DNA of 64,000 nucleotides from Dyadobacter sp. CY326. Its GTDB lineage: Bacteria > Bacteroidota > Bacteroidia > Cytophagales > Spirosomataceae. The DNA lies in assembly GCF_021390515.1 (NCBI RefSeq), contig NZ_JAJUXI010000002.1:248001-312000 (forward strand), given 5' to 3'. Under the pieces are notes generated by a model. It saw only the letters and a program-made list of their open reading frames with translations, did no database searches and was not told where the DNA came from. Positions 8,964-16,744 of the stretch are shown here, in pieces (the first letter of the stretch is position 1; each line of letters begins with the position of its first letter). The position numbers were made by a program, and so were the translations under genes.

Positions 8964-9701
8964 ATGAAAAAAATCGTTGACTATGTTCTGAGTGCTATTT
9001 ACTTAATTCATTTTGGCTTATCCCTGCTCGTTTTTCATCTTTTTCAGGTTATTGCATTTAATGTTTTTGGTAAAAAGGTTCACAAGGTTGTCGTCGATTA
9101 TCTCAACTTCTTTTTAACCTTCGGTTTATATCTGACAGGCGCACGCATTACATTAAAAAACCTCGCCAATCTTCCGGAAGACCGTTCTATTATTTTTGTT
9201 GCCAATCACCAAAGCACATTTGATATTCCTGCCATTATCTGGTTTTTGAGAAAACATCATCCCCGTTTTGTCTCAAAAATCGAGCTTGCAAAAGGCGTTC
9301 CCAGCATCTCTTATAATTTGCGAAAAAGCGGTGCTGCCCTCATCAACCGGAAAGATGGCAAGCAGGCCGTTACAGAAATTGCCCGGCTCGGGAAGTTGAC
9401 TTTCGAGGAAAAAACGTCTGTCATAATTTTTCCGGAAGGAACGCGCTCTGCAAACGGCGTGATGAAACCATTTATTCCCGGCGGCGTGGCAACATTGCTC
9501 AAACGCGCTCCCGATGCGTTGGTCGTTCCGGTCGCCATCAGCGGAACGGGCGCATTCAATCCCAAAGGCATTTTCCCCCTCAAATCATTTTCCCATCTTT
9601 CCTGGACCGTCTTGCCCGGCGTTGAACCCGATGGAAGAAAGGTCGAAGAAATTCTTGCAGAAGCGCAGGAAGCCATCAGGCGCGCCATTTCCGCCAGCTA
9701 A
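8964..9701 (+). CDS. plsC: 1-acyl-sn-glycerol-3-phosphate acyltransferase PlsC
   Basis: 245-residue membrane acyltransferase that adds the second acyl chain to lysophosphatidic acid. An N-terminal hydrophobic segment (about residues 8-32) anchors it at the inner membrane. The acyltransferase motifs are intact: NHQSTFD (81-87, the HX4D catalytic pair H82/D87) and FPEGTRS (146-152), which binds glycerol phosphate. Length is normal. Divergent from the acyl-ACP desaturase gene, which fits a lipid-synthesis pair. Confidence 0.92.
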   Translation: MKKIVDYVLSAIYLIHFGLSLLVFHLFQVIAFNVFGKKVHKVVVDYLNFFLTFGLYLTGARITLKNLANLPEDRSIIFVANHQSTFDIPAIIWFLRKHHPRFVSKIELAKGVPSISYNLRKSGAALINRKDGKQAVTEIARLGKLTFEEKTSVIIFPEGTRSANGVMKPFIPGGVATLLKRAPDALVVPVAISGTGAFNPKGIFPLKSFSHLSWTVLPGVEPDGRKVEEILAEAQEAIRRAISAS

Positions 9702-9829
9702 TTCGCTGATATCAACACCCAATCGCATTTCTTAAAAGCTGCTTTTACGCTTAACAATCATTAACAAGCGCCTTTTAAACCTATGTCATTTATCGGCCTC
9801 TAACCCATGAACTTTAAAATTTGTGGGTC

Positions 9830-10222
9830 ATGAAAAAGATATTTTTTGCCGTCGCATTTATCGCATTAGGTTTCACAAGTGCATCAGCTCAATACAGCAC
9901 GCGCCATAGCAGCCGCGACCGTTACCAAGGTGAACATCGCCAGGGCGGCTCATCGGAGATCAATTATTTGCAGCGCGAAGCACGTCAGCAAATCGCAGCC
10001 GGAATCCAGAGAGGTTCACTTTCATCGCGCGAAGCCAATGCATTAATGAGCAGATACGAACGAATCGAAGAACGCGAAAGGGATTACAGCCATCGCGGCA
10101 GATTGTCAAACAAAGAAAGCAGAATCCTTCGCGAAGATCTTGAAAGATTAATGGCAGACACACGCAGAATGAGTGAACGCCGCGGCGAAGGCTGGGCGCG
10201 CGACCGCAGAGACAGATACTAA
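9830..10222 (+). CDS. Small secreted Arg/Glu-rich helical protein
   Basis: About 130 residues from the ATG at 9830 (a TTG three codons upstream is less plausible because MKKIFFAVAFIALG begins a typical signal peptide ending ASAQ). The mature part is strongly charged: two long helical stretches rich in Arg and Glu (YLQREARQQIAAGIQRG, LSSREANALMSRYERIEERE) and an Arg-rich tail. It is a likely periplasmic protein of unknown function. Similar short charged proteins are common in Cytophagales. Confidence 0.75.
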   Translation: MKKIFFAVAFIALGFTSASAQYSTRHSSRDRYQGEHRQGGSSEINYLQREARQQIAAGIQRGSLSSREANALMSRYERIEERERDYSHRGRLSNKESRILREDLERLMADTRRMSERRGEGWARDRRDRY

Positions 10223-10258
10223 TTTATTAATGGCAGTTGAAGGTTTAGGGTAATGCAG

Positions 10259-10293
10259 AAACCATCTGATCGCTTGATTGGGTGGTTTTTTTA
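10259..10293. terminator. Terminator shared by the convergent pair
   Basis: Imperfect inverted repeat AAACCATC / GGTGGTTT followed by eight T residues on the + strand. It serves the small secreted protein gene. The repeat ends where the convergent acetyltransferase gene terminates, so the two share the 3' signal. Confidence 0.7.
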
Positions 10294-10743
10294 TTGGCCT
10301 TTATTAAAATATCGGACAAGCTTTACATGCGATTTCTCAAACCCTTCACGCTGATAAAACCGGTGCGCCTGCTCGCGGATATTGCGCGAAGTAACTTCCA
10401 TCTGGATCGCGCCCATGTGCTTCGCATACGCCATCACGTGCTGCATTAATGCTTTTCCGACCTGCTGTGAACGATATTCGGGCTTCACGAACATCTCCTG
10501 AATTTCTGAAACAAGTGCAGCGTGGTGAAGCAAAGGCTGAATATGGCAGCTCACCATGCCCACGGGCTGTGAATCGAACTCGGCAAGGAAATAGCGGATG
10601 TTGGGATTTTTAATGTTTGTATCAAAAGCAAAATCGAACCCTGCAACGTCCATCTTCATGTTTTCCAGCGCGCATATCATTTCATAGATTACGGCTCTGT
10701 CGGCAACATTCACTTCCCGAATCGTTAGCTTTTCAATTTCCAT
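10291..10743 (-). CDS. GNAT family N-acetyltransferase
   Basis: 150-residue acetyl-CoA-dependent N-acetyltransferase. The fold is recognisable from the conserved strand-loop-helix: IQEMFVKPEYRSQQVGKALM, where RSQQVGKA (91-98) is the acetyl-CoA pyrophosphate loop, followed by MEVTSRNIREQAHRFYQREGFEKS, the typical C-terminal motif B. Substrate is not identifiable. It is a single gene with no partner, and its stop codon lies inside the T tract of the convergent terminator. Confidence 0.85.
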   Translation of the reverse strand: MEIEKLTIREVNVADRAVIYEMICALENMKMDVAGFDFAFDTNIKNPNIRYFLAEFDSQPVGMVSCHIQPLLHHAALVSEIQEMFVKPEYRSQQVGKALMQHVMAYAKHMGAIQMEVTSRNIREQAHRFYQREGFEKSHVKLVRYFNKGQ

Positions 10744-10899
10744 TTTGATAAAAATCCCCTTTTACAGATTAACAAAAGTCTAATTTATACAAGATCTGAT
10801 ACTCGCCATGCCATTTCTATGTGTAGAATTTTAGGAACAGACAAAACGTTTATGCGTCGGGAATGGAAATTGAACATAAATCTTAAAATCTCATTGATT

Positions 10900-11109
10900 A
10901 TGAAAACGCAACCAGATAAAGAAAACGTCGAAGGCGGCTCACCAACAAGCGGCGGCCCGAAAGGTGATGTAAAACAAGATCACGATTCAGAAAAACCATC
11001 CAAAACGCTCTCGAAAGATGCGGCAAAGGAATCGGAGGAAGAAAATATGACGGATAATCAGGGCTATAACGAAACGCCGCCAACCGTTCCTGTCAAATCC
11101 ACAAAATAG
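10900..11109 (+). CDS. Small hydrophilic, probably disordered protein
   Basis: 69 residues from the ATG at 10900 (MKTQPDKENVEGGSPTSG). An in-frame start at 10819 would add 27 residues with no matching character and is less likely. Composition is Lys, Glu, Asp, Ser, Thr, Gly and Pro with no hydrophobic core, so it is predicted to be disordered and cytoplasmic. No domain is recognised. Its end lies 6 bases from the convergent GH9 gene. Coding status rests on a clean open frame and codon use like its neighbours. Confidence 0.5.
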   Translation: MKTQPDKENVEGGSPTSGGPKGDVKQDHDSEKPSKTLSKDAAKESEEENMTDNQGYNETPPTVPVKSTK

Positions 11110-11115
11110 AAAACG

Positions 11116-12882
11116 TCATTTCGCCTCGGCGAGCGCTTCAATGGCAGCGGATAGATAAACGAACGGCGCATTCCAATTGATAGCGATCTCATTCGAAGCG
11201 TACGAGCAGTCGTCGTCCGTGAATGATTCGTCGGCAAATTTGCTGGTGTAAGTCGTGCATTTGTCTTGTTGACCTGGGTTGGGCCCGCCGGATAACAGTC
11301 CAGGAACCGGGTCCACAATTCCATCCGCAACAGACGGACGATGATGCGGGTGCATGACGCGTTTTGTGCCAAAACCAGTTAGAAAGCTATAACCAGTCGC
11401 ATTTCTGCCGAGCAGATAATCCAGATTTCCCTGGGCAGCCAACAAGTATTTTTGATCTTTGGTCGATTTAAATGCATAAAGCAATGCAATGCCCTGATTG
11501 GCTGCAACCGAACTGCTTCCCCAAGAATAATCTTTTGCAACTTTGCCCATAACGGTCTGATAAGGTTGTTTTTCCAAATCTATAAGTAAGTTGTTCGCAA
11601 ATGAAATAACGCTCTTTTTCAGACTGTTGGTTAAATTCGCGTCTGCTTTAAGCTCATCGCTGAACCTAAGCAAAGTATAAATGCCCAGTGTATTAACCTG
11701 GCTCCAAGTTGGCAGCGGCACAGGCTGATCGGCCTCCAATGCAATGCCCTGCATATATTCTGGTTTCTTCGTAAGTGCATACATTTCTGCTGCTGCCCAA
11801 ACCCATTCATCTTTCGCATCACGATCGCCATAGGAGCCCGTTACCACATCCGGATCAAACTTTTTATTCATCTCATCCTGATTATAAAGGACGCCGGGAT
11901 TTTTTTTAGCCCACTCCCAGCCTTTCACCGCGGCGGTAACGCAAGAGTCAGCCAATCCTGGAAATTTGTTTTCAAAGTTCTTAAAAATCCGGGCCGATTG
12001 CGCCATGACTGCCACAAAATCCAATGTTGCAATGGTGTTTTTCTGCACGACATAACGGGGATTCTTGCAAGCGTCCGGCATGATCATTCCGTCAAATCTC
12101 GGGTTCGTAAGCTTATGATAAACGCCGCCATCGGCAGGGTCCTGCATGGTCAGCATCCAGCGTAAGTTCCAAAGCGCTTCATCCAGCAGGTCAGGAACGC
12201 CGTTATTGCTTTCTGGAATGTTGGTTGTAAAGTTTTCGCAAAACGCAGGATAATCTTCGTACAATGAGAGCAATGTGCCCATTGTAATGCCAGAGTTGAC
12301 AATGTATTTGTTGTAATCGCCCGCATCATACCAGCCTCTGGGTGAACTGATTACTGCATTTTCGGGCCGCCCTTCCGACACAGCAGAGGCGTGGATAAGC
12401 ACTTTGTCATCCGGGTGACCAGCTGGTCTGGCCCATTTTCCAGCAAATTTTTCGGGTAATTTAGTGGAGACTCTTTGGTAATAAAACCCTTTCAATGAGG
12501 CCGCTGCAACTTCCTTATGGACTTTTTCCTTTATTTCTAGTGGCGCCGACTTGCGCAAGGCAGGCACAAAAAGAACGTATTTCCCAGCTTTGGTAACACT
12601 CGAAAAATCCGCAATGCGACTTGTTTTTCCTGAATGCTGACTGGTTTTCGGCTCGCTGAGCTTGCCCTTGAAAACCGTTTTCCCGGATGAAGCCTCTTTC
12701 AGTTCAAAAGCAGTAGGTTCCTCACCAAGCACAACCGCAATCTTTTGGCCATTTGGGTAAAAACCAATTTGATTTAAGCGAATGGGCTCTGCGTCTTGTG
12801 CAAGAAGTGAGTGTGAAAAAGTCGCGAAAATCGCGCAGAGAAAAAGGGAAACGTAATTACGAGAAAGACAAAAATGCTGCAT
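11116..12882 (-). CDS. Glycoside hydrolase family 9 (endoglucanase-type)
   Basis: 588 residues from the ATG at 12882. The open frame extends to 12975, but that part overlaps the neighbouring gene and has no signal character, whereas MQHFCLSRNYVSLFLCAIF begins a signal peptide ending SLLAQ. An N-terminal Ig-like cellulase domain (PIRLNQIGFYPNGQKIAVV onward) precedes the (alpha/alpha)6 catalytic domain. Catalytic features are intact: WYDAGDYNKY (nucleophile-activating aspartates near 186 and 189), the HPHHRPS histidine motif near the end, and NEIAINWNAP containing the proton-donor glutamate. GH9 enzymes cut beta-1,4-glucans by inversion. Export to the periplasm or surface is expected. Confidence 0.92.
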   Translation of the reverse strand: MQHFCLSRNYVSLFLCAIFATFSHSLLAQDAEPIRLNQIGFYPNGQKIAVVLGEEPTAFELKEASSGKTVFKGKLSEPKTSQHSGKTSRIADFSSVTKAGKYVLFVPALRKSAPLEIKEKVHKEVAAASLKGFYYQRVSTKLPEKFAGKWARPAGHPDDKVLIHASAVSEGRPENAVISSPRGWYDAGDYNKYIVNSGITMGTLLSLYEDYPAFCENFTTNIPESNNGVPDLLDEALWNLRWMLTMQDPADGGVYHKLTNPRFDGMIMPDACKNPRYVVQKNTIATLDFVAVMAQSARIFKNFENKFPGLADSCVTAAVKGWEWAKKNPGVLYNQDEMNKKFDPDVVTGSYGDRDAKDEWVWAAAEMYALTKKPEYMQGIALEADQPVPLPTWSQVNTLGIYTLLRFSDELKADANLTNSLKKSVISFANNLLIDLEKQPYQTVMGKVAKDYSWGSSSVAANQGIALLYAFKSTKDQKYLLAAQGNLDYLLGRNATGYSFLTGFGTKRVMHPHHRPSVADGIVDPVPGLLSGGPNPGQQDKCTTYTSKFADESFTDDDCSYASNEIAINWNAPFVYLSAAIEALAEAK

Positions 12883-12937
12883 TGCTGGAAGTCGGATCAA
12901 AGCGTTTGAAATTAAAAGCAGAAAATGCCGCACTTTA

Positions 12938-13351
12938 CTACCCAACTTTCTTCGGCCCGACGGAATCATACACAACCACTTTTTCCCACAAGTGTGAATA
13001 TTCCTTAATAAAATCCAAGTGAATCGGATGTGTCTGGTAAATTTCTTCTTCGATTATATTTTTGAAAAAACACATCCATGAGAATGTATAATCCCTCACA
13101 ATCACAGATCTATTCGTCTCGGCCGGTTTACCAATGTGGACGTATTGAATCGTCGGGACCTTTGCGAGTTTGTGCAATCCCTCCAATAGTTTCGCCTCAT
13201 CCTGGGCATTGTTGTGATCTTTTAAATAAAAAAAAACGTGATGAATAAACAATTCCTTCACTCTTTCCGGCTCGGCCGCCAATGGTGAAATGGACGCAAT
13301 GGTCGCCAATCCGGCATTTTGCAAAAATTTCCGTCGTGATTTGTCTTGCAT
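12938..13351 (-). CDS. Dabb-domain (stress-responsive alpha/beta barrel) protein, exported
   Basis: 137 residues. It begins with a Tat-like leader (DKSRRKFLQNAGLATIASISPLAA), then a dimeric alpha/beta barrel (Dabb) domain: LFIHHVFFYLKD, a KLLEGLHKLAKVPTIQYVHIG strand-helix pattern and a C-terminal PIHLDFIKEYSHLWEKVVVYDS. Dabb proteins form small dimers; a role here is not known. Gap to the downstream GH9 gene is 55 bases, so co-transcription is possible. Confident on domain, not on function. Confidence 0.85.
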   Translation of the reverse strand: MQDKSRRKFLQNAGLATIASISPLAAEPERVKELFIHHVFFYLKDHNNAQDEAKLLEGLHKLAKVPTIQYVHIGKPAETNRSVIVRDYTFSWMCFFKNIIEEEIYQTHPIHLDFIKEYSHLWEKVVVYDSVGPKKVG

Positions 13352-13455
13352 GGTGTTAGGCAGGTTCCCAAGGTTGATAGGAAGCGACTATAAAATTCAA
13401 TTCAGATATGGTTGACCTGCAATGCTCTAGACCGAGTAAGTAACGGATCAAAACC

Positions 13456-13611
13456 CTACTTTTTGAGCAACTCTTTTGGTACAGGATACGCCTCCAAAAA
13501 TGCTTTCATTTTTTCGGCCTTTTTCTCAAAATGAGCTTTTATCTTTTCGATGTCTTTGGCTGAAAATCTTTCAGCCTCATGCTTCTTACTTTTTTCAAAT
13601 GCTGTGTCCAT
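13456..13611 (-). CDS. 51-residue charged helical protein, partner of the DUF6934 gene
   Basis: Small gene read directly on the minus strand: ATG at 13611, stop at 13456. The product starts MDTAFEKSKKHEAERFSAKD and continues as a Lys/Glu-rich amphipathic helix ending in EAYPVPKELLKK. It lies 33 bases downstream of the DUF6934 gene in the same orientation, with a start codon and frame that fit an operon. No family is recognised. The size and pairing resemble the small partner of a toxin-antitoxin or accessory module; this is inference. Confidence 0.55.
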   Translation of the reverse strand: MDTAFEKSKKHEAERFSAKDIEKIKAHFEKKAEKMKAFLEAYPVPKELLKK

Positions 13612-13644
13612 AGTGTATTTAGTTAGTATAAGCAAAAATACAAA

Positions 13645-14127
13645 TCATTTTAAGTATAACAAAAACGCGTCGTAATTGACTCCTGATCGTACATCTTGCC
13701 AGTTATCACGCCAATTAGGATACGACGGATTAAAAGTAGTACGCTTCGTTCTATCCGTTACCAAGCCTCGAATTATATATTTTTCATTTAAAAAAGATAG
13801 ATTTTTGTTAATTCCCATTTGGTACTTTCTTGTTCTTCTGGCGCAGCTGCCAGTCGCGTAAATTTTTGCGAGCGGGCGATTTTCAAGAAAGTCCAACGCT
13901 ATTTGGGCAACCGTTCCAAGAATCTTATCGGCATCGCCATTTCTGGTTTCTGTCAAATCATCAGCATAGTTTGTGTCGGCTTTCCAAACTCCAAAACCTA
14001 AATTAAAAGTAGAGTCGCTCATTGGCGTAAACACAACAATTATTGGGATGTTACCCCGATTACCATTGCTATTAAACTCATAGACAAATGGGTCTATCTG
14101 ATCGACCTTATAATTTTCCGAATTCAT
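13645..14127 (-). CDS. DUF6934 family protein
   Basis: About 160 residues from the internal ATG at 14127 (MNSENYKVDQIDPFVYEFNS). The longer frame to 14163 begins inside the preceding terminator and is rejected. The pattern PIIVVFTPMSDSTFNLGFGVW and the tail IYATGSCARRTRKYQMGI fits the DUF6934 family, found mainly in Bacteroidota and functionally unknown. It begins immediately after the terminator of the SusC/D locus, so it is an independent unit, and is followed 33 bases on by a 51-residue gene. Confidence 0.7.
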   Translation of the reverse strand: MNSENYKVDQIDPFVYEFNSNGNRGNIPIIVVFTPMSDSTFNLGFGVWKADTNYADDLTETRNGDADKILGTVAQIALDFLENRPLAKIYATGSCARRTRKYQMGINKNLSFLNEKYIIRGLVTDRTKRTTFNPSYPNWRDNWQDVRSGVNYDAFLLYLK

Positions 14128-14163
14128 GAAGACATAGTGTGTAATATTCTGCAATAATAACAA

Positions 14164-14191
14164 AAAGAGCCGCAGTTTCCTGCGGCTCTTT
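14164..14191 (-). terminator. Rho-independent terminator of the SusC/D operon
   Basis: Perfect 12-bp stem (AAAGAGCCGCAG / CTGCGGCTCTTT) with a TTTC loop. On the minus strand it continues into a T-rich tract. It lies 22 bases after the DUF6807 stop codon and closes the locus that begins with susC. Confidence 0.93.
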
Positions 14192-14213
14192 GCCTTTGGT
14201 ATTCACTTAAATG

Positions 14214-15266
14214 CTATTTCGTTTTGGCGTAATCCGCTGCGATGGCGTTGATTGCTTCGTCTTTTAAATGCTCAGAGGCGATGACGAGTCTGTAACGGAA
14301 TGTGGTGGATTCGCCTTTTTTCAATTTGAAGTTCAGCGTTTCTTTTCCGTCACTTAGCGCCTTCATTCCCAGCGGGTTTACTGCAAAAAGACCGTAACCT
14401 CTCGCGTGCCAGTAAGCTGGATAACCTACGTTTTTTGGGTGGTCAATCATCGCGACGCTGATGTTTTCGTCTTTGATTTTCCCTGTCAAATTACACCAGA
14501 TTGCGCGCTTGCCCCATACTGCCTCGCCTTCGATGCCATTGCTGTTGCGGTAATTTCCGGTAATGCCTTCGTTGTTCATAACAGGCACTTTCGTTGCAAT
14601 GCCACTTGCATCCGTAAAAATTTCGGGCTTGTTAGAAGGCAACTCCAACTCACGCGCTACGCGAATGGCAAACATGCCATCTTTAATGTCAGGCATGGCC
14701 ACTTCGTCGAGCATAGCTGTCAACGTTGTCGAACGGTCGATGATGCGCTGGTCGCCTTTGCCGCTGAAATGATAGGTTGTGGTTTCCTGTAACGTCAGCA
14801 CGCCGTTTTTATCTTTCCAGTCGGCCGTTACGGTGAGTTCACCTTTATCTTTTCCGCTTTTAATGGATTTGATGCCGGTGTGAATGATTGTTCCGTAAGC
14901 GCGTTTCGCATGGTCCACTGCGTCGGAATTATTCCAGTAATCATTGCCGTTTACATCTTCATAATTAAGCCATATCCCGACGTGATGCGGATGATCCACG
15001 CGCTCGCCTGGTCTTGGGTCCAACGGCCAGCCTCTTGTAATCAGCGTCCCTCTGGCGGTTTGCACCGGATAAAGCACCGCTTTTTTCAGCTTGTCTTCGC
15101 CAGGATAGAAATACGCGGTGAAAGGTTTTCCGTCGATTTTAACCTCAACTTTCTTGTCCTTTTCATTATTTACCAAATCCACTTTCTGAGCCTGAACCAC
15201 CCCACTTGCCGCCAAAACAGTCAATGCGGTTGCTGCGATGCCCTTTGTTATAACATTCACGTTCAC
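14214..15266 (-). CDS. DUF6807 (PmoA-like) family protein, exported
   Basis: 350 residues with a signal peptide (ITKGIAATALTVLAASGVVQAQ). The core contains GKPFTAYFYPGEDKLKKAVLYP, the conserved GERVDHPHHVGIWLNYEDVNG stretch and MKALSDGKETLNF near the end, all typical of the DUF6807 family (named after methane monooxygenase subunit PmoA, though no such activity is expected here). The biochemical role is unknown. It is the last gene of the SusC/D locus, 15 bases after the Gfo/Idh/MocA gene, and is followed by a strong terminator, so it acts with that oxidoreductase and the DUF1080 protein in periplasmic sugar processing. Confidence 0.82.
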   Translation of the reverse strand: MNVNVITKGIAATALTVLAASGVVQAQKVDLVNNEKDKKVEVKIDGKPFTAYFYPGEDKLKKAVLYPVQTARGTLITRGWPLDPRPGERVDHPHHVGIWLNYEDVNGNDYWNNSDAVDHAKRAYGTIIHTGIKSIKSGKDKGELTVTADWKDKNGVLTLQETTTYHFSGKGDQRIIDRSTTLTAMLDEVAMPDIKDGMFAIRVARELELPSNKPEIFTDASGIATKVPVMNNEGITGNYRNSNGIEGEAVWGKRAIWCNLTGKIKDENISVAMIDHPKNVGYPAYWHARGYGLFAVNPLGMKALSDGKETLNFKLKKGESTTFRYRLVIASEHLKDEAINAIAADYAKTK

Positions 15267-15281
15267 AATGTTTTATTTGAA

Positions 15282-16622
15282 CTAGCTTAAAACGATCTCC
15301 TTTTTCTTTGGGTCCCAGCTTACACGTTTGCCCGTATGCAAAGCTTGCGTAGCCATGATATTTGCCACCGAATGGTTGAAACCAACGCGAGCTGGCGCAT
15401 TGCTTTCCTTGCGGCTACGAATGCATTCCATCCAGTTGCGCATGTGCAGGGAGGTCATCGGATCAGCCCCTGTGTTGGCGTCGGTGGCGATTTTATCACC
15501 GGTTTTCAAAGCCATTTCAGGAAGCAAATTTGCTTGCAGACCCATTCCTTTGGCATCTTTTTCCTTCAATCCGCCCTCAGGAGTAATTTTATTGGTGTCG
15601 AGATTGATCATCCCGCCATTCGAGTAGTAATATTCTTTCACGCCGCCAGCCTCATTGTTGAAACGGGAGGAGTAAATCACCTGGAAGCCTTTTTCCTTGT
15701 TATCAAAAGGTCCATATTCAAATGCTGCGCTGAATGTATCAACATTCGTGCGACCGTCTTTCCAGGTGTAAATTCCACCATTGGCAACAACGTTTCTTGG
15801 TGCGTCAAGTCCCGAGAACCAGTGCACTGTGTCAATTTGATGGGCCATCCATTGACCCGGGATTCCGGAAGAATATGGGTAAAACAAGCGGAATTCAAGA
15901 TAATAGCGCGGGTTCCATTCAACTTTCGGACGATTCATCAGGAAACGATCCCAGTCGGTGTCTTCTTTCCTGATTTGCGAAACTAGTTCCTTACGCCTCC
16001 AACGGCCCGGCTGGTTTACATTCCAGGTCATTTCAACCGTTGTAATGTCGCCGAATTTGCCTGATTTAATGTATTCATAAGCTGCCCAGTAATTTGGTGC
16101 GCTGCGGCGCTGCGAGCCAACCTGTACAATTTGTTTGGACGCTTCAACTGCCTTTAACGCAACTTTCGCATCCTCCAATGTTTCGGCAAATGGTTTCTCA
16201 ACATACACATCGCGACCCGATTTCACGGCTTCCGCGCAATGCAATGCGTGCTGAAAGTCGGCTGTGCTGATGATTACTGCATCCACATCTTTACGTCCCA
16301 GCAATTCTTCATTGTTTCTGGCTTTTGCAAATTCAGCGGCGGCATAAGGTTTTCCTTTCATGAACGCCTCAGCCTCATCGCGGCGGCGGTTCCAGAGGTC
16401 GGAAACGCCCATAAATTCGAAATTCAGTTCTTTTGCGTGATCAGAGAAACTTGGCGCAAGCGAACTGCGGAAACGATCTGAAAAACCGATTATCCCAACG
16501 CGCACGCGGTCATTTGCACCTAAAATTTTGCGATAACTGGATGCACTGAAAGCATTTGAACCCACAGCAACACCCGCCGAAGCCAGCGCTGCATTTTTTA
16601 TAAATTCCCTTCTGCTTGACAT
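15282..16622 (-). CDS. Gfo/Idh/MocA family oxidoreductase, Tat-exported
   Basis: 446 residues. A twin-arginine leader (SSRREFIKNAALASAGVAVG) predicts export already folded with its cofactor. A Rossmann domain (VRVGIIGFSDRFR, about residues 40-53) and the EKP motif (VYVEKPFAETLEDA) are followed by the alpha/beta substrate domain. The usual GxGxxG dinucleotide loop reads GFSDRF, which is atypical. Family members oxidise or reduce sugar hydroxyls using tightly bound NAD(P). Placement between a DUF1080 protein and a DUF6807 protein in a SusC/D locus points to C3 keto-sugar formation; the exact substrate is unknown. Confidence 0.88.
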   Translation of the reverse strand: MSSRREFIKNAALASAGVAVGSNAFSASSYRKILGANDRVRVGIIGFSDRFRSSLAPSFSDHAKELNFEFMGVSDLWNRRRDEAEAFMKGKPYAAAEFAKARNNEELLGRKDVDAVIISTADFQHALHCAEAVKSGRDVYVEKPFAETLEDAKVALKAVEASKQIVQVGSQRRSAPNYWAAYEYIKSGKFGDITTVEMTWNVNQPGRWRRKELVSQIRKEDTDWDRFLMNRPKVEWNPRYYLEFRLFYPYSSGIPGQWMAHQIDTVHWFSGLDAPRNVVANGGIYTWKDGRTNVDTFSAAFEYGPFDNKEKGFQVIYSSRFNNEAGGVKEYYYSNGGMINLDTNKITPEGGLKEKDAKGMGLQANLLPEMALKTGDKIATDANTGADPMTSLHMRNWMECIRSRKESNAPARVGFNHSVANIMATQALHTGKRVSWDPKKKEIVLS

Positions 16623-16744
16623 AATATTGATGGTAAAAAGTTAATTTCTGCTAAATGGCGCCCGAAATCCACGGGCAATCAGTTGTAAATGTCTTGCTTG
16701 GATTTATCTACTTAAAAAATCAAGTCTTTTTTCCAAGCAGCGAA

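Noticed and set aside
12883-12975. Longer N-terminus for the GH9 enzyme
   Set aside because: It overlaps the preceding Dabb gene and would put residues before a good signal peptide.
15336-15986. 216-codon antisense frame inside the Gfo/Idh/MocA gene
   Set aside because: The opposite strand encodes a clear family protein with motifs; the antisense reading has no recognisable features.
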